Assembly: GCF_001245615.1 (NCBI RefSeq)
Contig: NZ_CWKH01000001.1
Location: 1,612,001-1,676,000, forward strand
Source: Mycolicibacterium neworleansense
GTDB lineage: Bacteria > Actinomycetota > Actinomycetes > Mycobacteriales > Mycobacteriaceae
Reading direction: 5' to 3'
Length of the DNA stretch: 64,000 nt
Every line of letters begins with the position of its first letter. The first letter of the stretch is position 1. The notes below the pieces were generated by a model. That model was not told the origin of the DNA, ran no database searches, and saw only the letters and a program-made list of their open reading frames with translations. This document shows positions 28,803 to 36,583 of this stretch, one piece after another. The position numbers and the translations under genes were made by a program.

Positions 28803-29636
28803 CTACGCCGGTGCCGTGACGAAATCGATCAGTTCCTCGACCCGGCCGATCAGCGCGGGCTCCAGGTCGTTCCAGTCCCGGACCCGGCCGCGGATCCGCT
28901 GCCAGGCCCGGGCGATGTCGGCCTGGTCCTGATGTGGCCAGCCCAGCGCGTCGCAGATGCCGTGCTTCCACTCCACATTGCGCGGGATCGTCGGCCAGGC
29001 CTTCATCCCCAGGCGGGCCGGCTTGACCGACTGCCAGATGTCGACGAAGGGGTGCCCGACCACCAGTGTGTGCTCACCACCGGGGCCGCGCCGCACCGCC
29101 TCGGCGATGCGCGCTTCTTTCGACCCCGTGACCAGGTGATCGACCAGCACGCCCAGTCGCCGGCCCGGCCCGGGCGCGAACTCCGCGACGATGTCGGCCA
29201 GATCATCGACGCCACCCAGGTATTCGACGACCACGCCTTCGATACGCAGGTCGGCGCCCCACACCTGCTCGACGAGCTCGGCGTCGTGGCGGCCCTCGAC
29301 ATAGATCCGGCTGGCCAGCGCGACGCGGGCCTTGGCGTTCGGTACCGCGACCGATCCGGACGCGGTGCGGGCCGGCGCCGCGGTCCGTTTCGGCACCACG
29401 AGGCTCACGGGCTTGCCGTCGATCAGGAAGCCCGGCCCCATAGGGAATGCCCGCACCTTGCCCCGGCGGTCCTCCAGTTCGACCCGGCCGCCCTCGACCC
29501 GCACCACTGCCCCGACGTAACCGCTCTGGGCATCCTCGACGACCAGGCCCTTCTCCGCGGGCTGTTCCTTCGATCGAGTCAGCTTGGGCGTGTGCGGGTT
29601 TCGGGACAGGATGTCAGAGCCGTAGCGATCAGTCAC
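28803..29636 (-). CDS. DUF3097 family protein
   Basis: A 277-residue actinobacterial protein. The N-terminal 80 residues look like a small beta-barrel (GYVGAVVRVEGGRVELEDRRG, FPMGPGFLIDG). The rest is alpha/beta, with ASRIYVEGRHDAELVEQVWG, LGVLVDHLVTGSKEARIAE and HTLVVGHPFVDIWQSVKP. The YVEGRHDAELVE segment recalls the TOPRIM start motif (hydrophobic, Glu-Gly, then Asp-Ala-Glu), and LGVLVDHL could supply a second acidic residue. The function is unknown and the TOPRIM link is my inference. Confidence 0.78.
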   Translation of the reverse strand: MTDRYGSDILSRNPHTPKLTRSKEQPAEKGLVVEDAQSGYVGAVVRVEGGRVELEDRRGKVRAFPMGPGFLIDGKPVSLVVPKRTAAPARTASGSVAVPNAKARVALASRIYVEGRHDAELVEQVWGADLRIEGVVVEYLGGVDDLADIVAEFAPGPGRRLGVLVDHLVTGSKEARIAEAVRRGPGGEHTLVVGHPFVDIWQSVKPARLGMKAWPTIPRNVEWKHGICDALGWPHQDQADIARAWQRIRGRVRDWNDLEPALIGRVEELIDFVTAPA

Positions 29637-29687
29637 GCGGCGATCCTAGAAACGCCCGCAGCGATAACGAGGTTGCGACATACGATC

Positions 29688-30284
29688 GTGATCGTGCTGT
29701 TAGATCGGCCGACTGCCGATGGCATTGCCGACCGGACCATCTCGCTGGTGCTGCGGCGCTGGGACCGGCCCCGGGCCAAGCCCGGCGGGACCCAGCGCAC
29801 GCAGGCCGGGACGATTCGCATCGACTCGGTCACCGAGCGTCCGGGCGATTACCGGGTCACCGCCGCGCAGGCCCGGGCAGCCGGTTATCCGGACGCGGCC
29901 ACCGCCCAGCGGCAACTGGACCGTAGACCCGCCGCGCACACCTACCTCATCGGCGTCTCCTATCTCGGTCCGGACGAACGGCCCCAACTCGCCGCCGATG
30001 ACGAGCTCACCGACGCCGATGTGGCGGCGATCTCCGCCAGGCTGGCGCGCTGGGACGCGGCCACCGAACCGTGGACGCGCCGGTACCTGGAGATGATCGC
30101 GGCCAACGCAGCCGTCCGCGCGCCCGATCTGGCGGCCCGGGTGTGCCTCGATGTGCCCCGGTTCAAGCGCCGGGTCCGCCAGCTCAAGGGGCTGGGCCTG
30201 ACCATCAGCCTCGAGGTGGGGTACCGCCTGGCCCCGCGCGGGCGCGCCTATCTCGCGGCCATCGGGATCACTCCGGATTCGTGA
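29688..30284 (+). CDS. ASCH-like domain protein with C-terminal helical domain
   Basis: A protein of about 198 residues; the start is probably GTG 29688 or 29694. The first 110 residues (SLVLRRWDRPRAKPGGTQRT, IRIDSVTERPGDYRVT, ARAAGYPDA) have the pattern of actinobacterial ASCH/PUA-like proteins. The C-terminal 80 residues are helical with a basic HTH-like run, VPRFKRRVRQLKGLGLTISL, ending GRAYLAA. RNA or DNA binding is therefore possible. It is divergent from the DUF3097 gene with about 50 bases between, and overlaps the convergent SMR gene by 17 bases. Confidence 0.7.
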   Translation: MIVLLDRPTADGIADRTISLVLRRWDRPRAKPGGTQRTQAGTIRIDSVTERPGDYRVTAAQARAAGYPDAATAQRQLDRRPAAHTYLIGVSYLGPDERPQLAADDELTDADVAAISARLARWDAATEPWTRRYLEMIAANAAVRAPDLAARVCLDVPRFKRRVRQLKGLGLTISLEVGYRLAPRGRAYLAAIGITPDS

Positions 30285-30588
30285 ACCGGGCGAGCACGAT
30301 CCCACCGACGATCATGGACAGGGCCAGCGCACGGCCGGCACTCAGCGGGTCGCGGTGGATCAGAACCCCCAACGCGATGGCGCCGACCGCCCCGATGCCG
30401 GTGAAGACCGCGTACGCGGTGCCGACCGGCAGCCCGCGCATTGCCAGCGACAGCAGATACACCGACAAGGCGCCGACGGCCACGCACACGACGGTGGGCA
30501 CCGGCCGGGTGAATCCGTCGGTCGGCTTGATGCTCTGCGACCAGGCGATCTCCACCAGACCTGCCAAACCCAGTAACAGCCAACTCAT
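30268..30588 (-). CDS. Small multidrug resistance (SMR) family transporter
   Basis: A 106-residue protein with four hydrophobic helices, the standard SMR size. The essential membrane Glu is Glu13 in LAGLVEIAW. The sequence GLPVGTAYAVFTGIGAVG is the SugE/EmrE signature region. Wording around KPTDGF is closer to SugE-type guanidinium exporters than to EmrE, but this cannot be decided by eye. The ATG overlaps the azoreductase stop (ATGA), so it should share that gene's TetR-controlled promoter. Confidence 0.92.
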   Translation of the reverse strand: MSWLLLGLAGLVEIAWSQSIKPTDGFTRPVPTVVCVAVGALSVYLLSLAMRGLPVGTAYAVFTGIGAVGAIALGVLIHRDPLSAGRALALSMIVGGIVLARFTNPE

Positions 30589-31238
30589 CTCGCGTACTCC
30601 TCGCCGAGAGTGCGGGCCGCGGCAAGGGCGTCCGCCAGAGATCTGTCATGGGTGGCCAGGAACCGGGCCAGCGAGGGATCTACTCGTGCGTTGGCCATTT
30701 CGGCGTTGACGAACACGGTGTCGGTGACGGCGTAGTGGCCCGCGAAGAAATCCCGCAAGAACCGTTCCTGGTAGTCGAACTCGGCCTTCGGCGAGCCGGG
30801 TGAGTACGCGCCACCGCGGGCTGTTGCCACCACAAATCGCGTCGGCGCCAGGGACATCCGCGGAAAAGTGACCTGATCGAGCCAGGCCTTGAGCGAGGCC
30901 GGTATCGAGTAGTTGTACATCGGGGTCGCGATCAGCACCACGTCGGCGGAGCGCAGCTCGTCCAGCAGGGGCTTGACGATCGCCCAGGCGGCGGCCTGCG
31001 TGGGTGTCCGCACCACGTCTTCGATCCGGTCCAGATCGGTGCCGCCGGCGGCCAGCACCGCGTCACAGATCTCCGTCCATCCTTCGCCGATGAACGGCAC
31101 CGGGTCGTTCGCGACGTCGCGGTACAGATACCGCCCGTCGGGCCGGGCAGCCCGCCAGGACCGGGCGAACTCGGCGCCGACCTGGCGGCTGAGGGACCGA
31201 TCGCGGGCGCTCGCGTCGATGTGAAGAAGCGTGCTCAT
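30585..31238 (-). CDS. FMN-dependent NADH:azoreductase/quinone reductase (AzoR family)
   Basis: A 217-residue flavodoxin-fold enzyme. It has LLHIDASARDRSLSRQVGAEF for FMN phosphate binding, TPMYNYSIPASLKAWLDQVTF, and ATARGGAYSPGSPKAEFDYQ. AzoR enzymes reduce quinones and azo dyes by two electrons and often protect against thiol or quinone stress. ATG 31238 (MSTLLHID) is the family start. It is coupled to the SMR gene and divergent from a TetR regulator, a typical efflux-plus-detoxification unit. Confidence 0.92.
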   Translation of the reverse strand: MSTLLHIDASARDRSLSRQVGAEFARSWRAARPDGRYLYRDVANDPVPFIGEGWTEICDAVLAAGGTDLDRIEDVVRTPTQAAAWAIVKPLLDELRSADVVLIATPMYNYSIPASLKAWLDQVTFPRMSLAPTRFVVATARGGAYSPGSPKAEFDYQERFLRDFFAGHYAVTDTVFVNAEMANARVDPSLARFLATHDRSLADALAAARTLGEEYAR

Positions 31239-31252
31239 GACAACCTCCAATT

Positions 31253-31269
31253 AAGTGGACAATGCGTCC
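31253..31269. promoter_or_regulatory. TetR operator copy 1
   Basis: The plus strand reads AAGTGGAC-AATG-CGTCC. Its core is an inverted repeat, TGGAC and GTCCA, around five bases (31256-31270). It lies 15 bases upstream of the azoreductase start and matches copy 2 in opposite orientation. Confidence 0.7.
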
Positions 31270-31288
31270 ATTTGAACTATGCAGACAA

Positions 31289-31307
31289 CCGGACGTTTCG
31301 TCCACTT
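31289..31307. promoter_or_regulatory. TetR operator copy 2
   Basis: The minus strand reads AAGTGGAC-GAAA-CGTCC, the same layout as copy 1. GGACG and CGTCC (31291-31303) form the arms. It sits about 15 bases upstream of the TACAGT -10 element of the tetR gene (31323-31328), close to its -35 position. Confidence 0.7.
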
Positions 31308-31322
31308 ATTCCGTCGATCGGC

Positions 31323-31328
31323 TACAGT
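31323..31328 (+). promoter_or_regulatory. Probable -10 element of the tetR gene
   Basis: TACAGT ends six bases before the GTG start at 31335, implying a leaderless transcript. Confidence 0.45.
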
Positions 31329-31334
31329 GCAGAG

Positions 31335-31952
31335 GTGGACATCGGCGCCGACCTGCTTGCGGCCGACGACTCCGGTGCCGGACGGGCCGGCACGGAGCGA
31401 GCCGATGCGGCACGCAATCGCGCGAAGATCCTCGCCGCCGCAGCCGGCGTCTTCGCCACCCGCGATCCACGGACCGTGACCATGGACCACATCGCCACCG
31501 CGGCCGGGGTGGGACGCGGAACGCTCTACCGGCGCTACCCCAGTACCACGGCCATCGCCCTGGCCCTGCTCGACGAGCACGAGCGCGCCCTGCAACAGCG
31601 GTTGATCTCGGGGGCCCCGCCGCTGGGGCCCGGCGCGGCACCGGCCGACCGGCTCGCCGCGTTCTACGCGGCCATGGTCGACCTGCTGGAAACCCACGCC
31701 GATCTGGCGCTCGGCGCCGAGACCGGCGGCGCCAGGTTCACCACCGGCGCATACGGCTTCTGGACGGCACACGTGCGGGCCCTGCTGACCGACGCCGGTG
31801 TGGCCGAACCGGATTCACTGGTCGATGTGTTACTGGCGCCCCTGGCGGCGGAAAACTTCGCCCACCAGCGCGCCCGCGGGCTCAGCGTCGAGCAGATCAC
31901 CGAGGCGCTCTCCCGGCTGGCCCACGCAATGCTGGCCCCCGACCGGCGCTAA
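31335..31952 (+). CDS. TetR-family regulator of the azoreductase/SMR unit
   Basis: A 205-residue regulator. The N-terminal HTH is clear: ADAARNRAKILAAAAGVFAT, then VTMDHIATAAGVGRGTLYRRYP. The remainder is the helical ligand-binding and dimer domain. I chose GTG 31335 from the -10 element just upstream; the longer open frame runs through the promoter. It is divergent from azoR-SMR with 96 bases between them holding two matching operator sites, so it probably represses both its own gene and the detoxification pair. The ligand is unknown. Confidence 0.9.
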   Translation: MDIGADLLAADDSGAGRAGTERADAARNRAKILAAAAGVFATRDPRTVTMDHIATAAGVGRGTLYRRYPSTTAIALALLDEHERALQQRLISGAPPLGPGAAPADRLAAFYAAMVDLLETHADLALGAETGGARFTTGAYGFWTAHVRALLTDAGVAEPDSLVDVLLAPLAAENFAHQRARGLSVEQITEALSRLAHAMLAPDRR

Positions 31953-32974
31953 GAGGTGACCTCGTCGATGACGGTGTGAACGAACCGCATCTTCTCCAGC
32001 ACCGCCGGCGCCAGGACGAACGGGTACAGATCGTCATGGCCCATCGAGCGGTTCACCATGTTCAGCGACCAGGACAGCGGCAGCCACATCTCGATGATGG
32101 TGTCGAAGCCGCTGGGCCCCAGTATTTTTCGTTCGAACGTCGCCCCGGCCGGGGCGAAACCGAACGCCGCGGCGGTGTCCAGGGTGTCGCGGATGTGCAG
32201 GTAGTGCGCGAAGGTCTCGGCCCAGTCCTCGGCGGCGTGCATGGTGGCGTAGGACGAGACGAAGTTGTCCTCCCAGCCGGCCGGCGGCCCTTGCTGGTAA
32301 TGCCGATCGAGTGCGGCCTGGTAGTCGGCGTCGGCGTCACCGAAGAGTTCGGAGAATCGCGAGCGGTAATCCGCTGACGGCGCGACCAGCCGATAGTAGT
32401 AGTAATGCCCGATCTCGTGACGGAAGTGCCCCAGCAGGGTGCGGTACGGCTCGTCCATCGCGATGCGCAACTGCTCTCGATGCACGTCATCGCCCTCGGC
32501 GAGATCCAGTGTGATGACCCCGTTGTGATGGCCGGTGAACACCTTCTCGAACTCGCTGGAGAGCAGGTCGAAAGCCAGTCCGTACTCCGGGTCCTCGTCG
32601 CGACCGACGATCGGCAACTTGAGCTCGTGCAGTTCGGCGATCAGCCGGCGCTTGGCTTTCTCCGCCACGGCGAACGACGACATCGCCGCGGTGTCGGTAT
32701 CGGCGGGACGGGTACGGGTCAGTGCGCACGAGGCACACAACTGCCCACCCCGAGCGACGCGGACCAACCAGTTGCATTCGGCCAGATGCAGGTTCGCGCA
32801 CAGCTGATACTGGTCCTCATCGACCGCACCGGTATGGTCGCTCCGGTCACTGTCGGTGATCACCAGCAGCGCCATGTCATCGAGCGAGAAACCCAGCGCG
32901 CTGCCGCACGACAGGCACAGGGAATTCTCGAATGCCAGCCGCTGGCCGCAGTTCGGGCAGTTGAAATCACGCAT
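31949..32974 (-). CDS. Zinc-ribbon putative metallopeptidase (COG4307-like)
   Basis: A 341-residue protein. The N-terminus is a zinc ribbon with Cys6, Cys9, Cys20 and Cys23 (CPNCG and CLSCG), and a second set of cysteines follows at about 59, 67, 80 and 83. A gluzincin-type HEIGH motif is at 186-190 (GHFRHEIGHYYYYRLV), with further downstream acidic residues such as AEDWAETFAHYLH that could supply the third ligand. It overlaps the upstream transglutaminase gene by eight bases, so it is the last gene of that operon. It probably cleaves or trims a peptide product; the target is unknown. Confidence 0.85.
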   Translation of the reverse strand: MRDFNCPNCGQRLAFENSLCLSCGSALGFSLDDMALLVITDSDRSDHTGAVDEDQYQLCANLHLAECNWLVRVARGGQLCASCALTRTRPADTDTAAMSSFAVAEKAKRRLIAELHELKLPIVGRDEDPEYGLAFDLLSSEFEKVFTGHHNGVITLDLAEGDDVHREQLRIAMDEPYRTLLGHFRHEIGHYYYYRLVAPSADYRSRFSELFGDADADYQAALDRHYQQGPPAGWEDNFVSSYATMHAAEDWAETFAHYLHIRDTLDTAAAFGFAPAGATFERKILGPSGFDTIIEMWLPLSWSLNMVNRSMGHDDLYPFVLAPAVLEKMRFVHTVIDEVTS

Positions 32975-33896
32975 GCAGCCATCCCCCTCGGCCGGGCGGG
33001 CACGGCGCCACGTCCACGGACACTTCGATCACACTGCTCAGTGAATCCGTGTAGATGATGCCGCGCAACGGCGGAACATCGGCATAATCGCGGCCGAAGC
33101 CGGCCACGATGTAGCGCTCGTCGACCATCTGGTCGTTGGTGGGATCCATACCGAGCCAGACGTTCTGCGGCGTCCACACCGACGCCCAGGCGTGTGTCGC
33201 GTCCACCCCGATCATGCGTTCCTTGCCGGGTGGCGGATCGGTGGCCAGATAACCCGACACATAACTGGCGGCCAGGCCGTTGGCGCGCAGGCATGCGATG
33301 GCCAACCGGGCGAAGTCCTGACACACCCCTTCCCGCGCCGCGACCACCTCGGCCACCTGGGTGGACACCGTGGTCGAGCCGGATCGATAGGTGAAGTCCG
33401 AGTAGATCCGGGTGGTGAGCTCGCGCAGCACCTCGATGAGCGGCCGCCCCGGCTCGAAACTCGGTGCGGCGTATTCGCGCACCGCATCGGTGATCTCCGG
33501 CGGCGACAGATCCAGCGTGAATTCGGCGGCCAGGGCCCCATCGCCGCCGACCGGGCGGGCAAGCTCCCACGGCGCCCTGGCCGACGCACCGGAATAGTGT
33601 TCGGGCGCGGTCGGATCCACTTCCACCACAGAGTGGCTGGTGATGCTCAGCGTGCGGTGACGTTCGGTGACATGGAAATACGAACTGATGTTGCCGTAAG
33701 CGTCGCGGCTGGTGGATCTATCGGCCGCGTCCGGTTCGATCACCAATTCGTGGGAAAGGCAGCGCTGCCACGGCAGATCGCGAGGAGTGAGAAACCCGCG
33801 GCCGTAGGAACTGGTCACATCGTCGGAGTAGCGGTACACGGTGCGATGGGTGATGTCGTAGCGGCGCGTGCCCTCTGCGCCGGCCGGGCCGGTCAT
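32967..33896 (-). CDS. Transglutaminase-like protease-fold protein (Rv2569c-like)
   Basis: A 309-residue protein. The N-terminal 110 residues are the beta-rich bacterial transglutaminase-like domain (RYDITHRTVYRYSDDV). The catalytic triad is intact: Cys192 in GVCQDFARL, His235 in DATHAWASV and Asp251 in LGMDPTNDQ. Such proteins cleave or ligate peptide amides. Its ATG overlaps the ATP-grasp stop (ATGA), and its end overlaps the metallopeptidase. The substrate is unknown; the operon suggests a peptide made by the ATP-grasp protein. Confidence 0.93.
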   Translation of the reverse strand: MTGPAGAEGTRRYDITHRTVYRYSDDVTSSYGRGFLTPRDLPWQRCLSHELVIEPDAADRSTSRDAYGNISSYFHVTERHRTLSITSHSVVEVDPTAPEHYSGASARAPWELARPVGGDGALAAEFTLDLSPPEITDAVREYAAPSFEPGRPLIEVLRELTTRIYSDFTYRSGSTTVSTQVAEVVAAREGVCQDFARLAIACLRANGLAASYVSGYLATDPPPGKERMIGVDATHAWASVWTPQNVWLGMDPTNDQMVDERYIVAGFGRDYADVPPLRGIIYTDSLSSVIEVSVDVAPCPPGRGGWLHA

Positions 33897-36583
33897 GGCA
33901 CCACCCGCCGTTCGTCGGGCCCCCAGAGCGGTTGCATACCGCCCGGCAGCGACAGGTGCGCCGCGGTGATCAGACCGGACAGCTCCCGCAACCCGGCGTG
34001 CATACCGTCGAGCAGCGCGGCCAATTCGGCACGCGTCCCGTCCTCGGTGACCTCTTCGAGGTCGGCCGGGTCGAGCCGGCGCAGCCGGGTGGTCAGCTCA
34101 TCGACCAGACGCTCCGAGCGTGACGAGCCCGACGATCCGGGCAGTGTCTTGAGACCTGAGCGGATGCGCTCCAACTGGTAGATCAACGATCGGGGGTTCT
34201 CGGCATCGAACAGCACCAGCTCGGCGATCGCGGCGACACTGATCTGCCCGGGGTTGCGGCGCCGGTAGATCACCGAGGATTCACAGACCACCAGGGTCGA
34301 TTCGGTCACCGCTCGTTCGGCTTCGGCGCTGCGCATCGTGGTCACCGTGGCTCGCCACAATGCGGTCAGCGCCAGCCCGCGCTCGATGCGTTTGCCGAGG
34401 TCCATCATGGTCCAGCCGATGTCCTGCACCATGGACTCCGCCGCGACCCCCGACAGTGCCAGCATCCCGGCCAGGGTCTGGCTGTGCGCGGTGGCCAGAT
34501 AAGCCTCTGCCACAGTGGGCGATTGGGGCGGATCCGCCGACGGCCGCAGTACCGCGCGTTCGACTCCGGCCAGCACCATCCAGGTGTCGTTGGACATCTG
34601 GTCACGCACCGCGCGGGCCGCCAGCCCGAGACGCTCCACCGATTGGGCGAGCGAGCCCGGCCGATGCCGATCCGCGGTGGCCGACCAGAGTGTGGCCGGG
34701 GCGATGGCGATCATCTCATGGTCATCCGCGGTATCGCCGGTATCCGTACCGGTGAGCGAGCCGACCGCGGCCAACAGCACCGGAACACACTGGCTTTCCT
34801 CAAGATCGGGTCGGTAGCGATATTCGTGGTAGCGCTCCCGGGTGACGTTGAGCAGCCGCGCCATGCCCTCGGCACGTTCGCCGTAGCGCCCCATCCAGAA
34901 CAAATCCGAGAGCACGCGCGGCGAGCTGACCGCCCGGGTCGGGCTGGGCACCGCACCCGGCGCCACGAGCTCCACCGATACGGTCGGGGTGCGCTCGGCC
35001 ATCACCCGCTGCGGGGTTCGCACCCAAACATCCTTGGCCGCAAGGGTGTTCATCCGGTAGGCGGCATTGCCCGGGGCCACCACGTATCCCAGGCCACCGA
35101 TCATCGGGGCGTATCCCCCACGCTGGGCGACGGTGAACAACCGCATGCCGACGTTGCCTGCCGACAGTCCTTTGGCCCGGTAATCTGTTGGCGCGGTGGA
35201 GAACTGAGGTAGCTCCTGGCCCACCCACCGCTCCGGCGCGGCGTCGATCCGCGCGGCGAGGTCTTCGCGGGCCGCGGTGGACAGCATCGGCCCGACAATG
35301 GTGTCACCGCCGCCGGTGGGCCGGATCAGCAGCGTGGACAGCTTGGTGAGCAGGTGGGAGCGCTCGATGTCGATGCCGCCCCAGTACATCGGGGTGCTCG
35401 GCAACTGCGGCGTCTCGCCCAGCAGCAGCTCGGCCAACTGCGGCAGAAACCTTGCCAGACCGGGACTTTCCAGGATCCCACTGCCCAGGGTGTTGACGAC
35501 GGTCACCGCGCCGCGCCGCAACACCTCGACCAGACCCACCACGCCGAGCCGGGAATCCGGACGCAGATCCAGCGGGTCCACGTAGTCGGCGTCGACCCGC
35601 CGCAACACCACGTCGACCCGTTTGAGGGTGCCCAGCGACCGCATCCACAACGTGCCGTCACGGACCACCAGATCGGCGCTCTCCACCAGCGGGAAGCCGA
35701 GCACGCTGGCCAGGTAGGCCTGGTCGAACGCGGTCTCGGAATGGATTCCGGGGCTGAGCACCACAACCACAGGCTCTTCGGCGGACTCCGGTGCCGCGTC
35801 CAGGAGGGCCAGGCGCAGCGCCTGCGCCCATGGCGACGCCGGCCGCGGGCTGACCCGCTCGTAGAGGTCGGGGGCCGCGTGGGCGATGACCCGGCGGTCG
35901 GCCAGGGCGTAGCCGGCCCCAGAGGGCGCCTGCGTCCAGTCCGCATTCACCATGAAGGCGCCGTCGTCGCCGCGGCTGACATCGCAGCCGTGCAGAAACA
36001 ACTGATGACGCCCTGGGACCACGATGCCGCGGGCGGCCCGCACGTACCCGGGATGGCCGAACAACAACTCGGCCGGAAGCACGCCGCTCGTGATCGAGCG
36101 CCGGGCACCGTACAGATCGGTCAGCACCGCATCGAGCAGCCGGGAGCGCTGCACCAAGCCCGATTCCAGACAGTCCCAGTCCTGTGCCGATACCACCAGG
36201 GGCAGCGCGTCGAGGTGCCACGGGCCAGGCACCGCGGTGCCGTCGCCGTCGGTGACCACATCGCCGTGCCGGTCCACCTGGATGTAGGTGATGCCGTCGT
36301 TGTCGACGAGGCCACGTACCACGGCGCGCAACCGGTCCAGGCCGTCACGGCCCCGCTCCCCGACTCCCTCGGCCAGTTCGCGCCACGCCGGGCGGACATC
36401 GCCGGAGGCATCGACCAACTCGTCGTAACCGGCTCCGGCACCGTCGTCGCGAACTTCGAACAGCGCTCGCTGGGCACGCGATCGGCGATAGGCGGCCAAC
36501 ACACCGTCGACATCCACACCGGTGTCCGCGGCGACACCGGTGGCTTGGGCGGACTCCGGTGAGCCGTTCGCGCGTAGAACCAT
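33893..36583 (-). CDS. Circularly permuted ATP-grasp / alpha-E domain fusion (Rv2567-like)
   Basis: An 896-residue two-part protein. Residues about 1-540 match the circularly permuted ATP-grasp type 2 domain (GITYIQVDRHGDVVTDGDG, LLFGHPGYVRAARGI, GIHSETAFDQAYLASVLGFP). Residues about 560-896 are the helical alpha-E domain (LSDLFWMGRYGERAEGMARLL, MMDLGKRIERGLALTALWR). In many bacteria these are separate genes; here they are fused. The ATP-grasp class forms amide or peptide bonds. The start overlaps the stop of the DUF2126 gene by one base (TGATG). Comparative studies predict a peptide-ligation role, but no product is known. Confidence 0.93.
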   Translation of the reverse strand: MVLRANGSPESAQATGVAADTGVDVDGVLAAYRRSRAQRALFEVRDDGAGAGYDELVDASGDVRPAWRELAEGVGERGRDGLDRLRAVVRGLVDNDGITYIQVDRHGDVVTDGDGTAVPGPWHLDALPLVVSAQDWDCLESGLVQRSRLLDAVLTDLYGARRSITSGVLPAELLFGHPGYVRAARGIVVPGRHQLFLHGCDVSRGDDGAFMVNADWTQAPSGAGYALADRRVIAHAAPDLYERVSPRPASPWAQALRLALLDAAPESAEEPVVVVLSPGIHSETAFDQAYLASVLGFPLVESADLVVRDGTLWMRSLGTLKRVDVVLRRVDADYVDPLDLRPDSRLGVVGLVEVLRRGAVTVVNTLGSGILESPGLARFLPQLAELLLGETPQLPSTPMYWGGIDIERSHLLTKLSTLLIRPTGGGDTIVGPMLSTAAREDLAARIDAAPERWVGQELPQFSTAPTDYRAKGLSAGNVGMRLFTVAQRGGYAPMIGGLGYVVAPGNAAYRMNTLAAKDVWVRTPQRVMAERTPTVSVELVAPGAVPSPTRAVSSPRVLSDLFWMGRYGERAEGMARLLNVTRERYHEYRYRPDLEESQCVPVLLAAVGSLTGTDTGDTADDHEMIAIAPATLWSATADRHRPGSLAQSVERLGLAARAVRDQMSNDTWMVLAGVERAVLRPSADPPQSPTVAEAYLATAHSQTLAGMLALSGVAAESMVQDIGWTMMDLGKRIERGLALTALWRATVTTMRSAEAERAVTESTLVVCESSVIYRRRNPGQISVAAIAELVLFDAENPRSLIYQLERIRSGLKTLPGSSGSSRSERLVDELTTRLRRLDPADLEEVTEDGTRAELAALLDGMHAGLRELSGLITAAHLSLPGGMQPLWGPDERRVVP

